64,000 nt of DNA from Accumulibacter sp036625275. GTDB lineage: Bacteria > Pseudomonadota > Gammaproteobacteria > Burkholderiales > Rhodocyclaceae. The translations under genes were made by a program, and so were the position numbers. The stretch lies in NCBI RefSeq assembly GCF_036625275.1, contig NZ_JAZKUD010000001.1, positions 62,001-126,000 on the forward strand, written 5' to 3'. Below the pieces are notes generated by a model. The model ran no database searches and was not told the DNA's origin. It saw only the letters and a list, made by a program, of their open reading frames with translations. This document shows positions 27,325 to 35,992 of this stretch, piece by piece (within the stretch, counting starts at the first letter, position 1; each line of letters starts with the position of its first letter).

Positions 27325-28644
27325 GTGGACATTGCCCTGTTACTCTTTCTGATCCTGCTCAACGGCATCCTGGCGATGTCGGAAATCGCTGTCGTCTCTG
27401 CACGGCAGTCACGCCTGCTGAAGCTGGCTGACGACGGTAACGTGGGCGCGCGCTCGGCCCTGTCATTGCATCACGAGCCCTCGATTTTTCTTTCCACCGT
27501 CCAGGTCGGCATCACCACGGTGGGCATTCTCAGCGGCGCCATTGGCGAAGCCACCTTGGCCATTCCGCTCGCCGCATGGCTGGGAACATGGCCAGTTCTC
27601 GCAGACCACGCCAGCTTGATCGCACTGACGCTGGTCGTCGCCGTGCTGACCTATTTCTCGGTCGTGGTCGGCGAACTGGTTCCCAAACGTCTCGGCTTGC
27701 TGGCTCCGGAGCGCATCGCTGCGCTGATGGCGCCACCGATGAACCTGCTCTCGCGACTGGCGCGTCCCCTGGTATGGCTGCTTGCCTCGTCGTCCAACCT
27801 GCTGCTGCGCCTGCTTGGCGCGCATCAAACGCAGGAGTCGCCAGTGACCGACGACGAGATCAAGGTCCTGATGAGCCAGGGAGCCAAGGCAGGTGTCTTC
27901 CACGCAAGCGAACAGGCCATCGTCGCCAATGTGCTGCGACTCGACGAACAGCACATCGGTGCAATCATGACTCCGCGCAAGGATATCTACCTGCTCGACC
28001 TGAACGCGAGCGAAGCGGAAATTCGCAAGCGTCTTGCCGAGAGCCCTTACAAGCGGATTGTTGCTTGCCGCGATGGTCTGGAGAATGTGATCGGCATTTT
28101 GCGCACCAACGATCTCCTCAAGGGCGCTCTCTTTGGCGAGCCACTCTCGGTCGAGCCCTTTGTCCGGCCGGCGCTGTATGTGCCCGCCAGCGTCACCACC
28201 ACCCAACTGCTTGAAACCTTCCGCCGCGCGCGCCAGCAGTGTGCGCTGATGATCGACGAATACGGCGACTTGCAGGGTTTGGTCACCCTCAGCGACGTAC
28301 TGACTTCGATCGTCGGCGATCTTCCGAGTTGGGATACCGCCGAAGAACAGGAGATCGTCACCCGCACCGACGGTTCATGGCTGGCTGACGGCAGCGTCAC
28401 CGTCGAGCGCCTGAAAACGATTCTCCAGATCAATGCCGAGCTGCCAGGCGAAGAGGAGAACGCCTTCAACACGCTGGGCGGCTTCATCATGTATGTCCTC
28501 GGCCGCATTCCGGTGGCAGCGGATCACTTCGAATGGGCCGAATGGCATTTCGAAGTCGTCGATATGGACCGAAATCGGGTGGACAAGGTGCTGGTTGCGC
28601 GCAGGCGATGCGTCAGCGAGGCGACGGTCAATACCGGCGAATGA
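27325..28644 (+). CDS. CNNM/CorC-HlyC family transporter-like protein
   Basis: The 439-residue protein has an N-terminal DUF21 (CNNM) membrane domain at about 1-190 with four hydrophobic segments, starting VDIALLLFLILLNGILAMSE. A CBS-domain pair follows at about 205-335 (MTPRKDIYLLD, IDEYGDLQGLVTLSDVL). A CorC_HlyC domain lies at about 345-430. The family is often annotated as hemolysin but is more likely linked to Mg2+/Co2+ efflux. The start is a GTG, and the upstream ATG at 27293 is out of frame. It converges with queC. Confidence 0.9.
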   Translation: MDIALLLFLILLNGILAMSEIAVVSARQSRLLKLADDGNVGARSALSLHHEPSIFLSTVQVGITTVGILSGAIGEATLAIPLAAWLGTWPVLADHASLIALTLVVAVLTYFSVVVGELVPKRLGLLAPERIAALMAPPMNLLSRLARPLVWLLASSSNLLLRLLGAHQTQESPVTDDEIKVLMSQGAKAGVFHASEQAIVANVLRLDEQHIGAIMTPRKDIYLLDLNASEAEIRKRLAESPYKRIVACRDGLENVIGILRTNDLLKGALFGEPLSVEPFVRPALYVPASVTTTQLLETFRRARQQCALMIDEYGDLQGLVTLSDVLTSIVGDLPSWDTAEEQEIVTRTDGSWLADGSVTVERLKTILQINAELPGEEENAFNTLGGFIMYVLGRIPVAADHFEWAEWHFEVVDMDRNRVDKVLVARRRCVSEATVNTGE

Positions 28645-28659
28645 TTGCATCGGCGGCGG

Positions 28660-29361
28660 TCATGAAACAACATAGGTAGTAGGGTCGTCAACACCGGCTG
28701 CAGCAAAACCAGCTCGTCGCAATCGGCATGAATCACACCCCCCGCAGGCGCGCCCCTCCTGGTCGGCCTGATAACATGAAACCGTCAGTCCATAGTCGAC
28801 ACCCAGCTCGTTGCCCCGAGCAATGATCTCAGCCTTGCCCAAATTCAGCAGCGGCGCGTGCATGCGCAGCGTCGCACCTTCGACGGCAGCTTTGGTGGCG
28901 AGATTGGCCATGCTTTCGAAGGCTGCAATGTACTCCGGCCGGCAATCCGGGTAACCCGAGTAGTCGACTGCGTTGACACCGATGAAAATATCGCGGCTAC
29001 CCAGCACCTCGGCCCAGGCCAGGGCGAGCGAAAGCATGACGGTGTTGCGTGCTGGTACGTAAGTGACGGGAATTCCCGGCTGCAGGCCAGCGACGGGAAC
29101 AGCGATGCTGGTGTCGGTCAGAGCCGACCCCCCGAAATCTTCCAGCCGAAGGCGCAATACCCGATGCTCACGAGCGCCGAGTGCGCCGGCAACCGCCGCT
29201 GCCGCCCGCAGCTCGGCACGATGACGCTGACCGTAGTCAACCGACAGGCAGTAGCACGCGAAATCGCTCGCGCGGGCAATCGCCAGCGTGGTCGCCGAAT
29301 CGAGTCCGCCAGAGAGGAGAACGACCGCCCGCTTTCCGGGAACTGGAAGGGGTATGTTCAT
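28660..29361 (-). CDS. queC: 7-cyano-7-deazaguanine synthase
   Basis: The 233-residue ATP-dependent enzyme converts 7-carboxy-7-deazaguanine to preQ0 in queuosine synthesis. The PP-loop is VVLLSGGLDSATT (about 13-25), and the C-terminal zinc cluster is formed by Cys in VSCYQADQEG, ACGGCDSC. The start is the ATG at 29361 (MNIPLPVPGKRA). It works with QueE, encoded two genes upstream, with a PilZ-type gene between them. Confidence 0.95.
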   Translation of the reverse strand: MNIPLPVPGKRAVVLLSGGLDSATTLAIARASDFACYCLSVDYGQRHRAELRAAAAVAGALGAREHRVLRLRLEDFGGSALTDTSIAVPVAGLQPGIPVTYVPARNTVMLSLALAWAEVLGSRDIFIGVNAVDYSGYPDCRPEYIAAFESMANLATKAAVEGATLRMHAPLLNLGKAEIIARGNELGVDYGLTVSCYQADQEGRACGGCDSCRLRRAGFAAAGVDDPTTYVVS

Positions 29362-29384
29362 GGTCTGGCTAACACGACGTGGGT

Positions 29385-29747
29385 CTACCCGGCAAGCAGC
29401 ACCGCCAGCTCCCGCTGCAGCAGGTCGGCATCGCCAAGGTTGAGTTCGACCAGGCGACGCAGGTGAGTGACGCTGTCGATGTCGATGATCTGGCACTCCA
29501 GGCCGACCTGCCTGCCTTCGAGATGAGCGACGGTGGTCTGCATGCGAATCCGGCTGCCCATTTGATCGAGAGGCAGGTCCAGGTCGGCAGCCTTTCCCAT
29601 CGTCAGATCGGCTGCATCCGGCAGATGCAGCAGCGCACCCTTCAAGGAAAGGTCCAGCACCTGCACCTCGAACGTTCGCTTGCCCAGCAGCAGTTGCGCG
29701 GGTGATGCAAAAGAGATTCGGGAATACTGGCGGCGTTCTTCGCTCAC
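29385..29747 (-). CDS. PilZ-domain protein
   Basis: The product is about 120 residues from a GTG at 29747 (VSEERRQYSRISF). It has the c-di-GMP-binding pattern of an RRxxxR-like segment (ERRQYSRI) near the N-terminus, then LDLSLKGALLHLP in place of the usual D/NxSxxG motif (D-L-S-L-K-G, about 33-38). It probably binds cyclic di-GMP and modulates a partner, for example the pilus encoded elsewhere in the window. It is inserted between queE and queC with gaps of 19 and 23 bases. Alternative starts further upstream would overlap queE. Confidence 0.75.
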   Translation of the reverse strand: MSEERRQYSRISFASPAQLLLGKRTFEVQVLDLSLKGALLHLPDAADLTMGKAADLDLPLDQMGSRIRMQTTVAHLEGRQVGLECQIIDIDSVTHLRRLVELNLGDADLLQRELAVLLAG

Positions 29748-29766
29748 GGCACGGGTCTCTCTCAAG

Positions 29767-30426
29767 TTATCTACCCCGCATCTTACCCCAAAGCACTTTG
29801 TGGAGTTGCAACTGAAAGCGCACCGGTAGCCGATCGGTGAGTATCCAGTCCGCCAGCGTCGCCGCCGGGAGTTCCCCTTCGACAGGGGAAAGGAGCACCG
29901 GACAGAGCGCAGCAAGTTGGCGGTCGACGATCAACTGGCGTGCCCACTCGTAATCGACACGGTCCTTGAGAACCAGCTTGAGTTCGTCGTTGGCGGTCAG
30001 CAGTGCCAGGTTCTGCCAGCGATTGCGGTGGAATTCCCCGGAACCCGGTGCCTTGAGATCAACGATTCGTGAAACCCGTCGATCGACACCGCCGATGTCG
30101 AGCGCGCCGGACGTTTCCAGCGACACTGCATGGCCCGCATCGCTCAATTCGCTCAACAGCGGCAGACACGCTGGCTGTGCGAGCGGCTCACCGCCGGTCA
30201 CGCAAACGTGAGGTACCGCGTGATGCGCCACCTCGGCGAGAATTTCCGGCAGGGACATGGCCTGGCCACCGCTGAAGGCGTAGGTCGTATCGCACCAGAC
30301 ACAACGTAACGGGCAACCGGTCAGGCGGATAAAAACCGATGGCAACCCGACACGCGAACTTTCACCTTGCAGGGACAGGAAGATTTCGCTGACCTTCAGC
30401 GCAAACGGTCGAGCAGGGGCCTTCAC
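29767..30426 (-). CDS. queE: 7-carboxy-7-deazaguanine synthase
   Basis: The 219-residue radical SAM enzyme contracts 6-carboxytetrahydropterin to the 7-deazaguanine core. The 4Fe-4S motif is CxxxCxxC in GCPLRCVWCDTTYAF (about 33-41), and a Gly-rich GGEPLAQ is near 80. The start is a GTG four bases after the cpoB stop, so it is read through from the tol-pal transcript. The tol-pal-cpoB-queE-queC order is common in Proteobacteria. Confidence 0.94.
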   Translation of the reverse strand: MKAPARPFALKVSEIFLSLQGESSRVGLPSVFIRLTGCPLRCVWCDTTYAFSGGQAMSLPEILAEVAHHAVPHVCVTGGEPLAQPACLPLLSELSDAGHAVSLETSGALDIGGVDRRVSRIVDLKAPGSGEFHRNRWQNLALLTANDELKLVLKDRVDYEWARQLIVDRQLAALCPVLLSPVEGELPAATLADWILTDRLPVRFQLQLHKVLWGKMRGR

Positions 30427-30430
30427 CAGC

Positions 30431-31231
30431 CTACTTCTTCAGGCGTTGCCTGGCGGTAGTTGCAGCAGTGCTGTCGGGATATTTGGCAAGCAGCGTGTCA
30501 AGCGTCATCCTTGCCGCCTTGGCGTCGGCAAGTTCCTGCTGGCAGGTCGCCATGTTGAGCAGCGCATCCGGTGCCTTCGGATGAGCAGGCCATTTGCTGG
30601 CCACTAGCCGGTGTGCATCGATCGCTTTCTTGCAGTCACGCAACGAGTAATGGGTATTGCCAAGCCAGTACTGGGCGCTGGGAGTCAGCGTACTGTCCGG
30701 ATGTGCCTTGGCAAAAGATTCGAAAGCGGCGGCGGCTTCCTTGAGCTTGTTGGCTCGAAACAGGTTGAGGGCCGCCTCGTATTCGCGCGTCTCGGCTGCT
30801 GGATCGCTGACTGCTTTTCTGGGGGGATCAACCGACGGCTTGCCATCGTCCGCGGTCCTTGCCTCGGCGCTTTGCGCGGCCTGCGGTTCGAGCTTGCGCA
30901 GGCGACCGTCGAGGTCGACGTAGAAGTCCTGTTGCCGCTTCCTCGCCGAATCGAGTTCATAGGTCAGCGTCTCGACCTGGCCACGCAGACGCGAGTTCTC
31001 TTCGCGCAGCGCCTGAATCTGATTGGCCAGCTCGATCTGTCCCTTGGCGAAAGTATCGAGACGCTCGTTGGTCTTGATCGAGATGTCCCTGATTTGACGA
31101 CGTGCTTCCTCGTCATCAAAGAGCCCGGCATGCACATGGCGCACGCCGAATAGGCATGGCGCGCCAAGCAACAGGGTCAGGATGAGAACGTGGGTTCGAC
31201 CGGAGCATCGCCGCATCGACATTCCCGACAT
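30431..31231 (-). CDS. cpoB: Cell division coordinator CpoB (YbgF)
   Basis: The 266-residue periplasmic protein links PBP1B activity to Tol-driven outer-membrane constriction. It has a signal peptide (VLILTLLLGAPCLFGVRHVHA, about 14-34), a coiled-coil trimerisation region (about 45-105, NQIQALREENSRLRGQVETL) and C-terminal tetratricopeptide repeats (about 145-266, LKEAAAAFESFAKAHPDS). The ATG at 31231 lies one base after the pal stop. Internal in-frame ATGs at 31222 and 31216 are alternatives. Confidence 0.92.
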   Translation of the reverse strand: MSGMSMRRCSGRTHVLILTLLLGAPCLFGVRHVHAGLFDDEEARRQIRDISIKTNERLDTFAKGQIELANQIQALREENSRLRGQVETLTYELDSARKRQQDFYVDLDGRLRKLEPQAAQSAEARTADDGKPSVDPPRKAVSDPAAETREYEAALNLFRANKLKEAAAAFESFAKAHPDSTLTPSAQYWLGNTHYSLRDCKKAIDAHRLVASKWPAHPKAPDALLNMATCQQELADAKAARMTLDTLLAKYPDSTAATTARQRLKK

Positions 31232-31232
31232 G

Positions 31233-31763
31233 CTAGAACTCGCCGTTGTAGAGCATGTCGCCGCGCCGGTTCTCGGCCCAAGCGCTCTCGTGATGACCCT
31301 CGTTCTTCGGCTTCTCTTCCCCCAGGCTGACCGACTCGAGCTGCTCCTCACGGGCACCGAGCAAGGCCATCATCTTCCGGATCGCGTCGGCGCGTTTCTG
31401 ACCCAGCGCCAGGTTGTACTCGCGACTGCCTCGCTCGTCGGTATTTCCCTGGATCAGCATCTTGAACTGGCGGTTTTCGGTCAGAAACTTGGCGTGTGCG
31501 GTCACCAGATCCTTGTACTCGGCCTTGACTTCGTAGCTGTCGTAGTCAAAGTACACGCTGCGCTTCGACAGAATGCTCTTCGGATCGGTGAGGACCGCTG
31601 GCAAGCCACGGCCATTGACACCGTCGGTCGTCACCGTTGCCACTCCTGGTCCGCCTCCGCGTGTTTCGACAGGCGCTCCGGTGGCCTGCTGACCATTCTC
31701 TGGAGTCGAACTGCAGGCGGCAATCAGAAGGCTCAAGACGGCCGGGATGAAGAGTGGTTTCAT
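31233..31763 (-). CDS. pal: Peptidoglycan-associated lipoprotein
   Basis: The 176-residue outer-membrane lipoprotein ties the outer membrane to peptidoglycan and binds TolB. A lipobox LIAAC is at about 15-19 of MKPLFIPAVLSLLIAACSST. The C-terminal OmpA-like domain has the peptidoglycan-binding pattern (LIQGNTDERGSREYNLALGQ, about 105-125, and the Arg of KRADAI). The AGGAG ribosome site precedes the ATG at 31763. Confidence 0.95.
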   Translation of the reverse strand: MKPLFIPAVLSLLIAACSSTPENGQQATGAPVETRGGGPGVATVTTDGVNGRGLPAVLTDPKSILSKRSVYFDYDSYEVKAEYKDLVTAHAKFLTENRQFKMLIQGNTDERGSREYNLALGQKRADAIRKMMALLGAREEQLESVSLGEEKPKNEGHHESAWAENRRGDMLYNGEF

Positions 31764-31804
31764 GGGGTTACTCCTGCGCAAGAAGCTAAAGTGAAAATCG
31801 TGAT

Positions 31805-33100
31805 TCATTTGTTGAAGGGCCCCCACGCCGGTTCGCGAACATCACCCGCCGTAATGGAAAGACGTTGCTTGATACGGCCATCGATCGAAACCGCCGAGAG
31901 CACCCCGCGACCGCCCACCTCGGTGGCAATCAGGATCATCCGGCCGTTCGGGGAAAAAGTCGGTGATTCATCCTTGTGCGAGTCGGTCAGAACCTGCACC
32001 TGCCGACTGGCAAGGTCCATCACCGAAAGACGGAACCCTCCGTCACGCCGACTGATGAACGCCATCGACTTGCCGTCAGGGGAAAGACGCGGAGTGACAT
32101 TGTAACTTCCTTCAAAGCTCACTCTCTGGGCTTCGCCACCACCGACGCCGACCCGATAAATCTGCGGGCTACCGCCACGATCCGAGGTGAAATAGACGAA
32201 TTGCCCGTCAGGCGAGAAATTGGGCTCGGTATCGATCGCATTGCTGTTCGTCAGACGCTGCGCACCAGAGCCATCAGCGTTGACGGTGAAGATCTGCGAA
32301 CCGCCGTCCTTGCTCAGTACCACCGCCAGCTTGCGGCCATCAGGCGACCACGCCGGCGCCGAGTTGGAACCCTTGAAATTGGCAACGACGACCCGCTTCC
32401 CCGAGGCCAACGAGTGAACATAGACCACCGGTTTTTTGTTTTCGAAGGAAACATAGGCCAGACGGCCCCCGTCTGGCGACCAGGAAGGCGAGATGATCGG
32501 TTCCTTGGAGATCAGCGCCACTTGCGCATTCTGGCCATCCGCATCGGCGATATGCAGCTCGTAGCGCACGGCGCTGACCCTGAGTACATAAGCGACACGA
32601 GTGGAGAAAACGCCAGGCTCGCCGGTCAGTTTTTCGTAGATCATGTCGGCGATGCGATGACCGGCAGCGCGCAGCATGGCCTTTGAGGTCACAAAAGCGG
32701 AGCCGCCAAGAACGGCCTGCTTGTTGACGTCGTAAAGACGGAAACGTGCTTCCTGCCGGCCGTCGTCACTGCTGCCGATACTGCCGGCCGCCAATGCGTC
32801 GGCACCACGGCTTTTCCATTCCGGGTAGGCCGGGTTGGACGTCTCGGTCATGGCCACCCCGCCGGTGTCAATCATCTTGAACACGCCGCTCCGTTCAAGG
32901 TCGCCACGCACCACCGAAGTCACCACCCGCGAGGCGCTCGCCTCGCCGCCAAAATCGGCGATCGCCACCGGAATTCGATTGGCCCCGGCCCCGGTGATCT
33001 CGATGGTCAATTGGGCGTATGCCGACGCCTGTAGACAGGCCAGCACGATGACGGCAAGCAGGCCAATAATCCGGTGCAGTTTGAGTCCGATTCCAGACAT
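31805..33100 (-). CDS. tolB: Tol-Pal system protein TolB
   Basis: The 431-residue periplasmic protein has an N-terminal alpha/beta domain and a C-terminal six-bladed beta-propeller. It binds Pal and is pulled by TolA. The signal peptide is IIGLLAVIVLACLQASAYA, about 10-28. Propeller WD-like repeats include PSWSPDGGRLAYVSFE, PAWSPDGRKLAVVLSKDG and PNFSPDGQFVYFTSDRGG. The ATG at 33100 is chosen over an in-frame TTG at 33112. A TATAAT box lies 26 bases upstream. Confidence 0.95.
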   Translation of the reverse strand: MSGIGLKLHRIIGLLAVIVLACLQASAYAQLTIEITGAGANRIPVAIADFGGEASASRVVTSVVRGDLERSGVFKMIDTGGVAMTETSNPAYPEWKSRGADALAAGSIGSSDDGRQEARFRLYDVNKQAVLGGSAFVTSKAMLRAAGHRIADMIYEKLTGEPGVFSTRVAYVLRVSAVRYELHIADADGQNAQVALISKEPIISPSWSPDGGRLAYVSFENKKPVVYVHSLASGKRVVVANFKGSNSAPAWSPDGRKLAVVLSKDGGSQIFTVNADGSGAQRLTNSNAIDTEPNFSPDGQFVYFTSDRGGSPQIYRVGVGGGEAQRVSFEGSYNVTPRLSPDGKSMAFISRRDGGFRLSVMDLASRQVQVLTDSHKDESPTFSPNGRMILIATEVGGRGVLSAVSIDGRIKQRLSITAGDVREPAWGPFNK

Positions 33101-33125
33101 GGGACAGTCCAATACAGAATGCGCG

Positions 33126-33131
33126 ATTATA
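33126..33131 (-). promoter_or_regulatory. Candidate -10 box for tolB-pal-cpoB
   Basis: A perfect TATAAT on the - strand lies 26-31 bases upstream of the tolB ATG, in the 150-base tolA-tolB gap. No good -35 is found at 16-18 bases, so a weak or activated promoter is likely. It would start the tolB-pal-cpoB-queE-PilZ-queC transcript. Confidence 0.4.
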
Positions 33132-33250
33132 TCGCCTCTGAAGGTTCTTGATTTGTAACCAAACGTGATCTTGTCTCGTGAAAGATGTCGAATGGGCGTG
33201 TTGCCAGATCGCTGCGCCGTAGTGCGTCGAGAGATCGCTGCCGGGCTGTC

Positions 33251-34381
33251 CTAGTCGTCACGCGGCCGGTAGGGAATCCTCAATATCCGCTCGAAGAGAT
33301 CCGCCTGTGCAGGCTTGGGCAGTGGGGACGACTTGCGGATCGCTCGTTCAACGGCTGCATCAAGCGCCGGGTTGCCACTCGAACGGCGCACCTTGACATC
33401 AAGAACTTCACCCGAGGGAAGCTGAGTGACCTCGAACACGGCTTCCGGATTGCCCTGTATGCCGGGTGGCAAGGAAATATTGCCGCGAATCTTGAGACGC
33501 ACTTTGTCGATGTATTCGCTCAGCCCGCGTCGATGTTCTGCCGCTGCCTGCTCGGCCTGTTGCTTGAGCTGGCGCGCCTCGGCGTCGGCCTCGGCAGCGC
33601 GCGCGCGTCGATCTTCAGCCGCCCTCTGCTGCTGCAACTGTTTCTGTTCCCGCTTCAGTTCATCGTCGAAACTTGGGCGGCGCTCCGGCTCCGGCTTTGT
33701 TTCTTTCGGTTTTGGCTCTTCCTTCCTGGGCGGCTCCTTTGGCTTGGGTTCTTCCTTTTTCGGGGGAGGGGGCGGTTCTTCCTTTCGGGACGGTTCCTTC
33801 ACCCTGGGTTCTTCCTTCCGCGGCGTTGCCTTCGCTTTGGGTTCTTTGGGCGCTTCCGTCGGCTTGGGTTCCTTGAGCGTTTCCTTGACCTTGGCTTCCT
33901 TTGGTGGCTCCTTGGGCTTTTTCTCCTCTTTCAGGGGGATTTCCGGTTTGACGGGGGGCTTGACCTCGGGTTTCGGTTCCGGTTTTGCAACTGCCTTGGC
34001 AACGGGTTTGGGTTCTGGTTTGGTCTCCGGTTTCACCACTGCTTTGGCAACCGGCTTAGGTTCGGGCTTAGGTTCGGGCTTAGGTTCGGGCTTAGGTTCG
34101 GGCTTAGGTTCGGGCTTAGGTTCGGGTTTAGGTTCGGGTTTAGGTTCGGACTTGGGTGCGGGCTTGGGCTCCACCCTCGGCTCGGGCTGGCTGGCTACGG
34201 TTGGAGCCGGTGCAGCACGCCAGACTTCGACTTCGACTGAAGCAGGCGGCTGACTCTTCCACTGCACGCCCAGAAACAGCGCGCCGATCAGCAGCAAATG
34301 GACAGTCGCGGAGAGGGCCAGCGACGGCCATTTGGCCGGATCGTCCTGCGGCGGCCGGATGATGGGTTCGACAGCGTCCAC
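33251..34381 (-). CDS. tolA: Cell envelope integrity protein TolA
   Basis: The 376-residue protein spans the periplasm from the TolQR motor to TolB/Pal. It has an N-terminal anchor at about 22-41 (LALSATVHLLLIGALFLGVQ) and a very long central domain made of KPEP repeats (about 75-115), Lys/Glu/Pro-rich stretches to about 220 and an alanine/charged helix. The C-terminal domain III is at about 290-376 (YIDKVRLKIRGNISLPPG, EVFELVTQ-like region, SGNPALDAAVERAIRKSSPL). The central domain is more Pro/Lys/Glu-rich than the Ala-rich helix of E. coli TolA. Confidence 0.93.
   Translation of the reverse strand: MDAVEPIIRPPQDDPAKWPSLALSATVHLLLIGALFLGVQWKSQPPASVEVEVWRAAPAPTVASQPEPRVEPKPAPKSEPKPEPKPEPKPEPKPEPKPEPKPEPKPEPKPVAKAVVKPETKPEPKPVAKAVAKPEPKPEVKPPVKPEIPLKEEKKPKEPPKEAKVKETLKEPKPTEAPKEPKAKATPRKEEPRVKEPSRKEEPPPPPKKEEPKPKEPPRKEEPKPKETKPEPERRPSFDDELKREQKQLQQQRAAEDRRARAAEADAEARQLKQQAEQAAAEHRRGLSEYIDKVRLKIRGNISLPPGIQGNPEAVFEVTQLPSGEVLDVKVRRSSGNPALDAAVERAIRKSSPLPKPAQADLFERILRIPYRPRDD
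34053..34148. repeat. 12-bp tandem repeat inside tolA
   Basis: Eight head-to-tail 12-base units (GGCTTAGGTTCG; the last two read GGTTTAGGTTCG) encode (KPEP)n in TolA on the - strand. The first six are identical at the nucleotide level, pointing to recent expansion by slippage or unequal recombination. The number of units may vary between strains and would change TolA span without shifting frame. Confidence 0.9.
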
Positions 34382-34392
34382 GGATCAGGAAC

Positions 34393-34797
34393 TCACCGGC
34401 CGCTTTGCTCGACGAGAAGGCCGATGCGTTTGACCTGCGCCTTTTGCAGCGCGGCCATCACATCCATCACCGCTTGATAGTTGACCTTCTTGTCGCCGGC
34501 CACGAGCACCGCTTGTTCGGGGGTCTTCTGCACCGCCACGACCGCTTCTCCCAGATCACCGAGATTCACACGCCTGCCCTCGGTCTTCCCGGGGAGGACC
34601 AGAGTCAGCTTGCCGTCAGTGGCGACGTCTACCCGCAGGGCTTCTCCAGGCGTCTGCGCTGCCTTGCCCACCGAAGGCACATCGATCGTGCCGGTGGTCA
34701 TCATCGGCGCCGTCACCATGAAGATGACCAGCAGCACGAGCATGACATCGATGTAGGGGACGACATTGATTTCGTTCTTCAGACGGCGCGGACGCAT
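34393..34797 (-). CDS. tolR: Biopolymer transporter TolR (ExbD family)
   Basis: The 134-residue ExbD/TolR protein is part of the proton-driven TolQR motor. A single transmembrane helix at about 13-34 carries the essential Asp in PYIDVMLVLLVIFMVTAP. The periplasmic domain follows. There are gaps of 11 and 4 bases to tolA and tolQ. Confidence 0.95.
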   Translation of the reverse strand: MRPRRLKNEINVVPYIDVMLVLLVIFMVTAPMMTTGTIDVPSVGKAAQTPGEALRVDVATDGKLTLVLPGKTEGRRVNLGDLGEAVVAVQKTPEQAVLVAGDKKVNYQAVMDVMAALQKAQVKRIGLLVEQSGR

Positions 34798-34801
34798 GGC
34801 C

Positions 34802-35479
34802 TTACCTCATCTGCCGTTGCAGGATGTTCGAGAACTCCTCCATGAAGGACTCGAAGCGCGACGAGAGCCGATCGATCTCGTGCGCAAAACGGTTGTAGGC
34901 GACCACCGCCGGGATCGCCGCGAATAGGCCGATGGCGGTGGCGACCAAGGCTTCGGCGATGCCGGGGGCAACCGCGGCGAGCGTCGCCTGGCCAACGTTC
35001 GAGAGACCACGGAAGGAGTGCATGATTCCCCAGACGGTGCCGAACAGGCCGACATACGGGCTCACCGAACCCACCGATGCCAGAAAGGCGAGGTGCGAGT
35101 CGATGCTGTCCATCTCACGCTGATAGGTGGCGCGCATGGCACGACGCGAACCGTCGATGACGTCTTTCGGGTCGAGGTTCTTCTGGCTGCGCAGCTTGGT
35201 GAATTCGCGGAAGCCCGCTTCAAAGATGCGCTCCATGCTGCCGGTGCTGTGGCGATCGTTGATCGCGCTCTGGTAGAGACTGTTCAAGTCGCCACCGCTC
35301 CAGAAGTCGCGCTCGAACTGCTCGGTCTGCGCGCGCGCATCCTTGACGGTGAACCATTTGCGAAAGATGTAATACCAGGACATGAACGAGACACCGGCCA
35401 GCAACAGCATGACCGCCTGGACCACGGCACTGGCATTGAGGATCAGGTGCAGAATCGAAAGGTCTTGCGAGACATTCAT
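34802..35479 (-). CDS. tolQ: Tol-Pal motor protein TolQ
   Basis: The 225-residue MotA/TolQ/ExbB-family inner-membrane protein starts at the ATG at 35479 (MNVSQDLSILHLIL), which overlaps the ybgC stop by four bases. It has three helices: about 12-38, then 130-155 (SVSPYVGLFGTVWGIMHSF) and 168-195. With TolR it harvests the proton gradient to energise TolA during division. Confidence 0.95.
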   Translation of the reverse strand: MNVSQDLSILHLILNASAVVQAVMLLLAGVSFMSWYYIFRKWFTVKDARAQTEQFERDFWSGGDLNSLYQSAINDRHSTGSMERIFEAGFREFTKLRSQKNLDPKDVIDGSRRAMRATYQREMDSIDSHLAFLASVGSVSPYVGLFGTVWGIMHSFRGLSNVGQATLAAVAPGIAEALVATAIGLFAAIPAVVAYNRFAHEIDRLSSRFESFMEEFSNILQRQMR

Positions 35480-35925
35480 TGCAGGGCTTCCAGTTTGGTA
35501 CGCAGAGTTGCGGGAATCGGCGTTGCTTTCATCTGCGCCGAGTTGACACAAACGATGTGGATGGTGCCGCTGACCAGTTCCTGCCATCGCCCTTCGCCGG
35601 ACGCATCGGCACGCCGGATATGCTGGCGAAAGAAGATCTGCGCGCGGCTGATCTTCTCCACTTCGAGGCTGACGAGCAGTTGATCGTCCAGTCGTGCCGG
35701 CTTCAGGTAATCGATGCTGACGCCGCGAACGACGAAGGCAATTCCCGGATCGCGCAGCAGTTCGGCCTGCTGATGACCGATCGCACGTAGCCATTCGCTA
35801 CGACAGCGTTCGAAAAACTTCAGATAATTGGCGTAATAAACCACGCCCCCGGCGTCGGTGTCTTCGTAGTAAATGCGAACGGGGATGGTGAACGCGTTGT
35901 CCTTCGGTTGGTGTGGGTGTTTCAT
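35476..35925 (-). CDS. ybgC: Tol-Pal-associated acyl-CoA thioesterase YbgC
   Basis: The 149-residue hotdog-fold thioesterase (4-hydroxybenzoyl-CoA thioesterase family) has the catalytic motif YYEDTDAGGVVYYANYLKF (Asp at about 24). It is the usual first gene of the tol-pal cluster and is coupled to tolQ by an ATGA overlap. The substrate is short- to medium-chain acyl-CoA or acyl-ACP, and the link to envelope function is not fully understood. Confidence 0.94.
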   Translation of the reverse strand: MKHPHQPKDNAFTIPVRIYYEDTDAGGVVYYANYLKFFERCRSEWLRAIGHQQAELLRDPGIAFVVRGVSIDYLKPARLDDQLLVSLEVEKISRAQIFFRQHIRRADASGEGRWQELVSGTIHIVCVNSAQMKATPIPATLRTKLEALQ

Positions 35926-35992
35926 GGTCGGCGCCGATTCTACGGCAGCATTCTGGTGGTAAATGTAAGGGTTTGTGACCAGGCGGCGCCTC

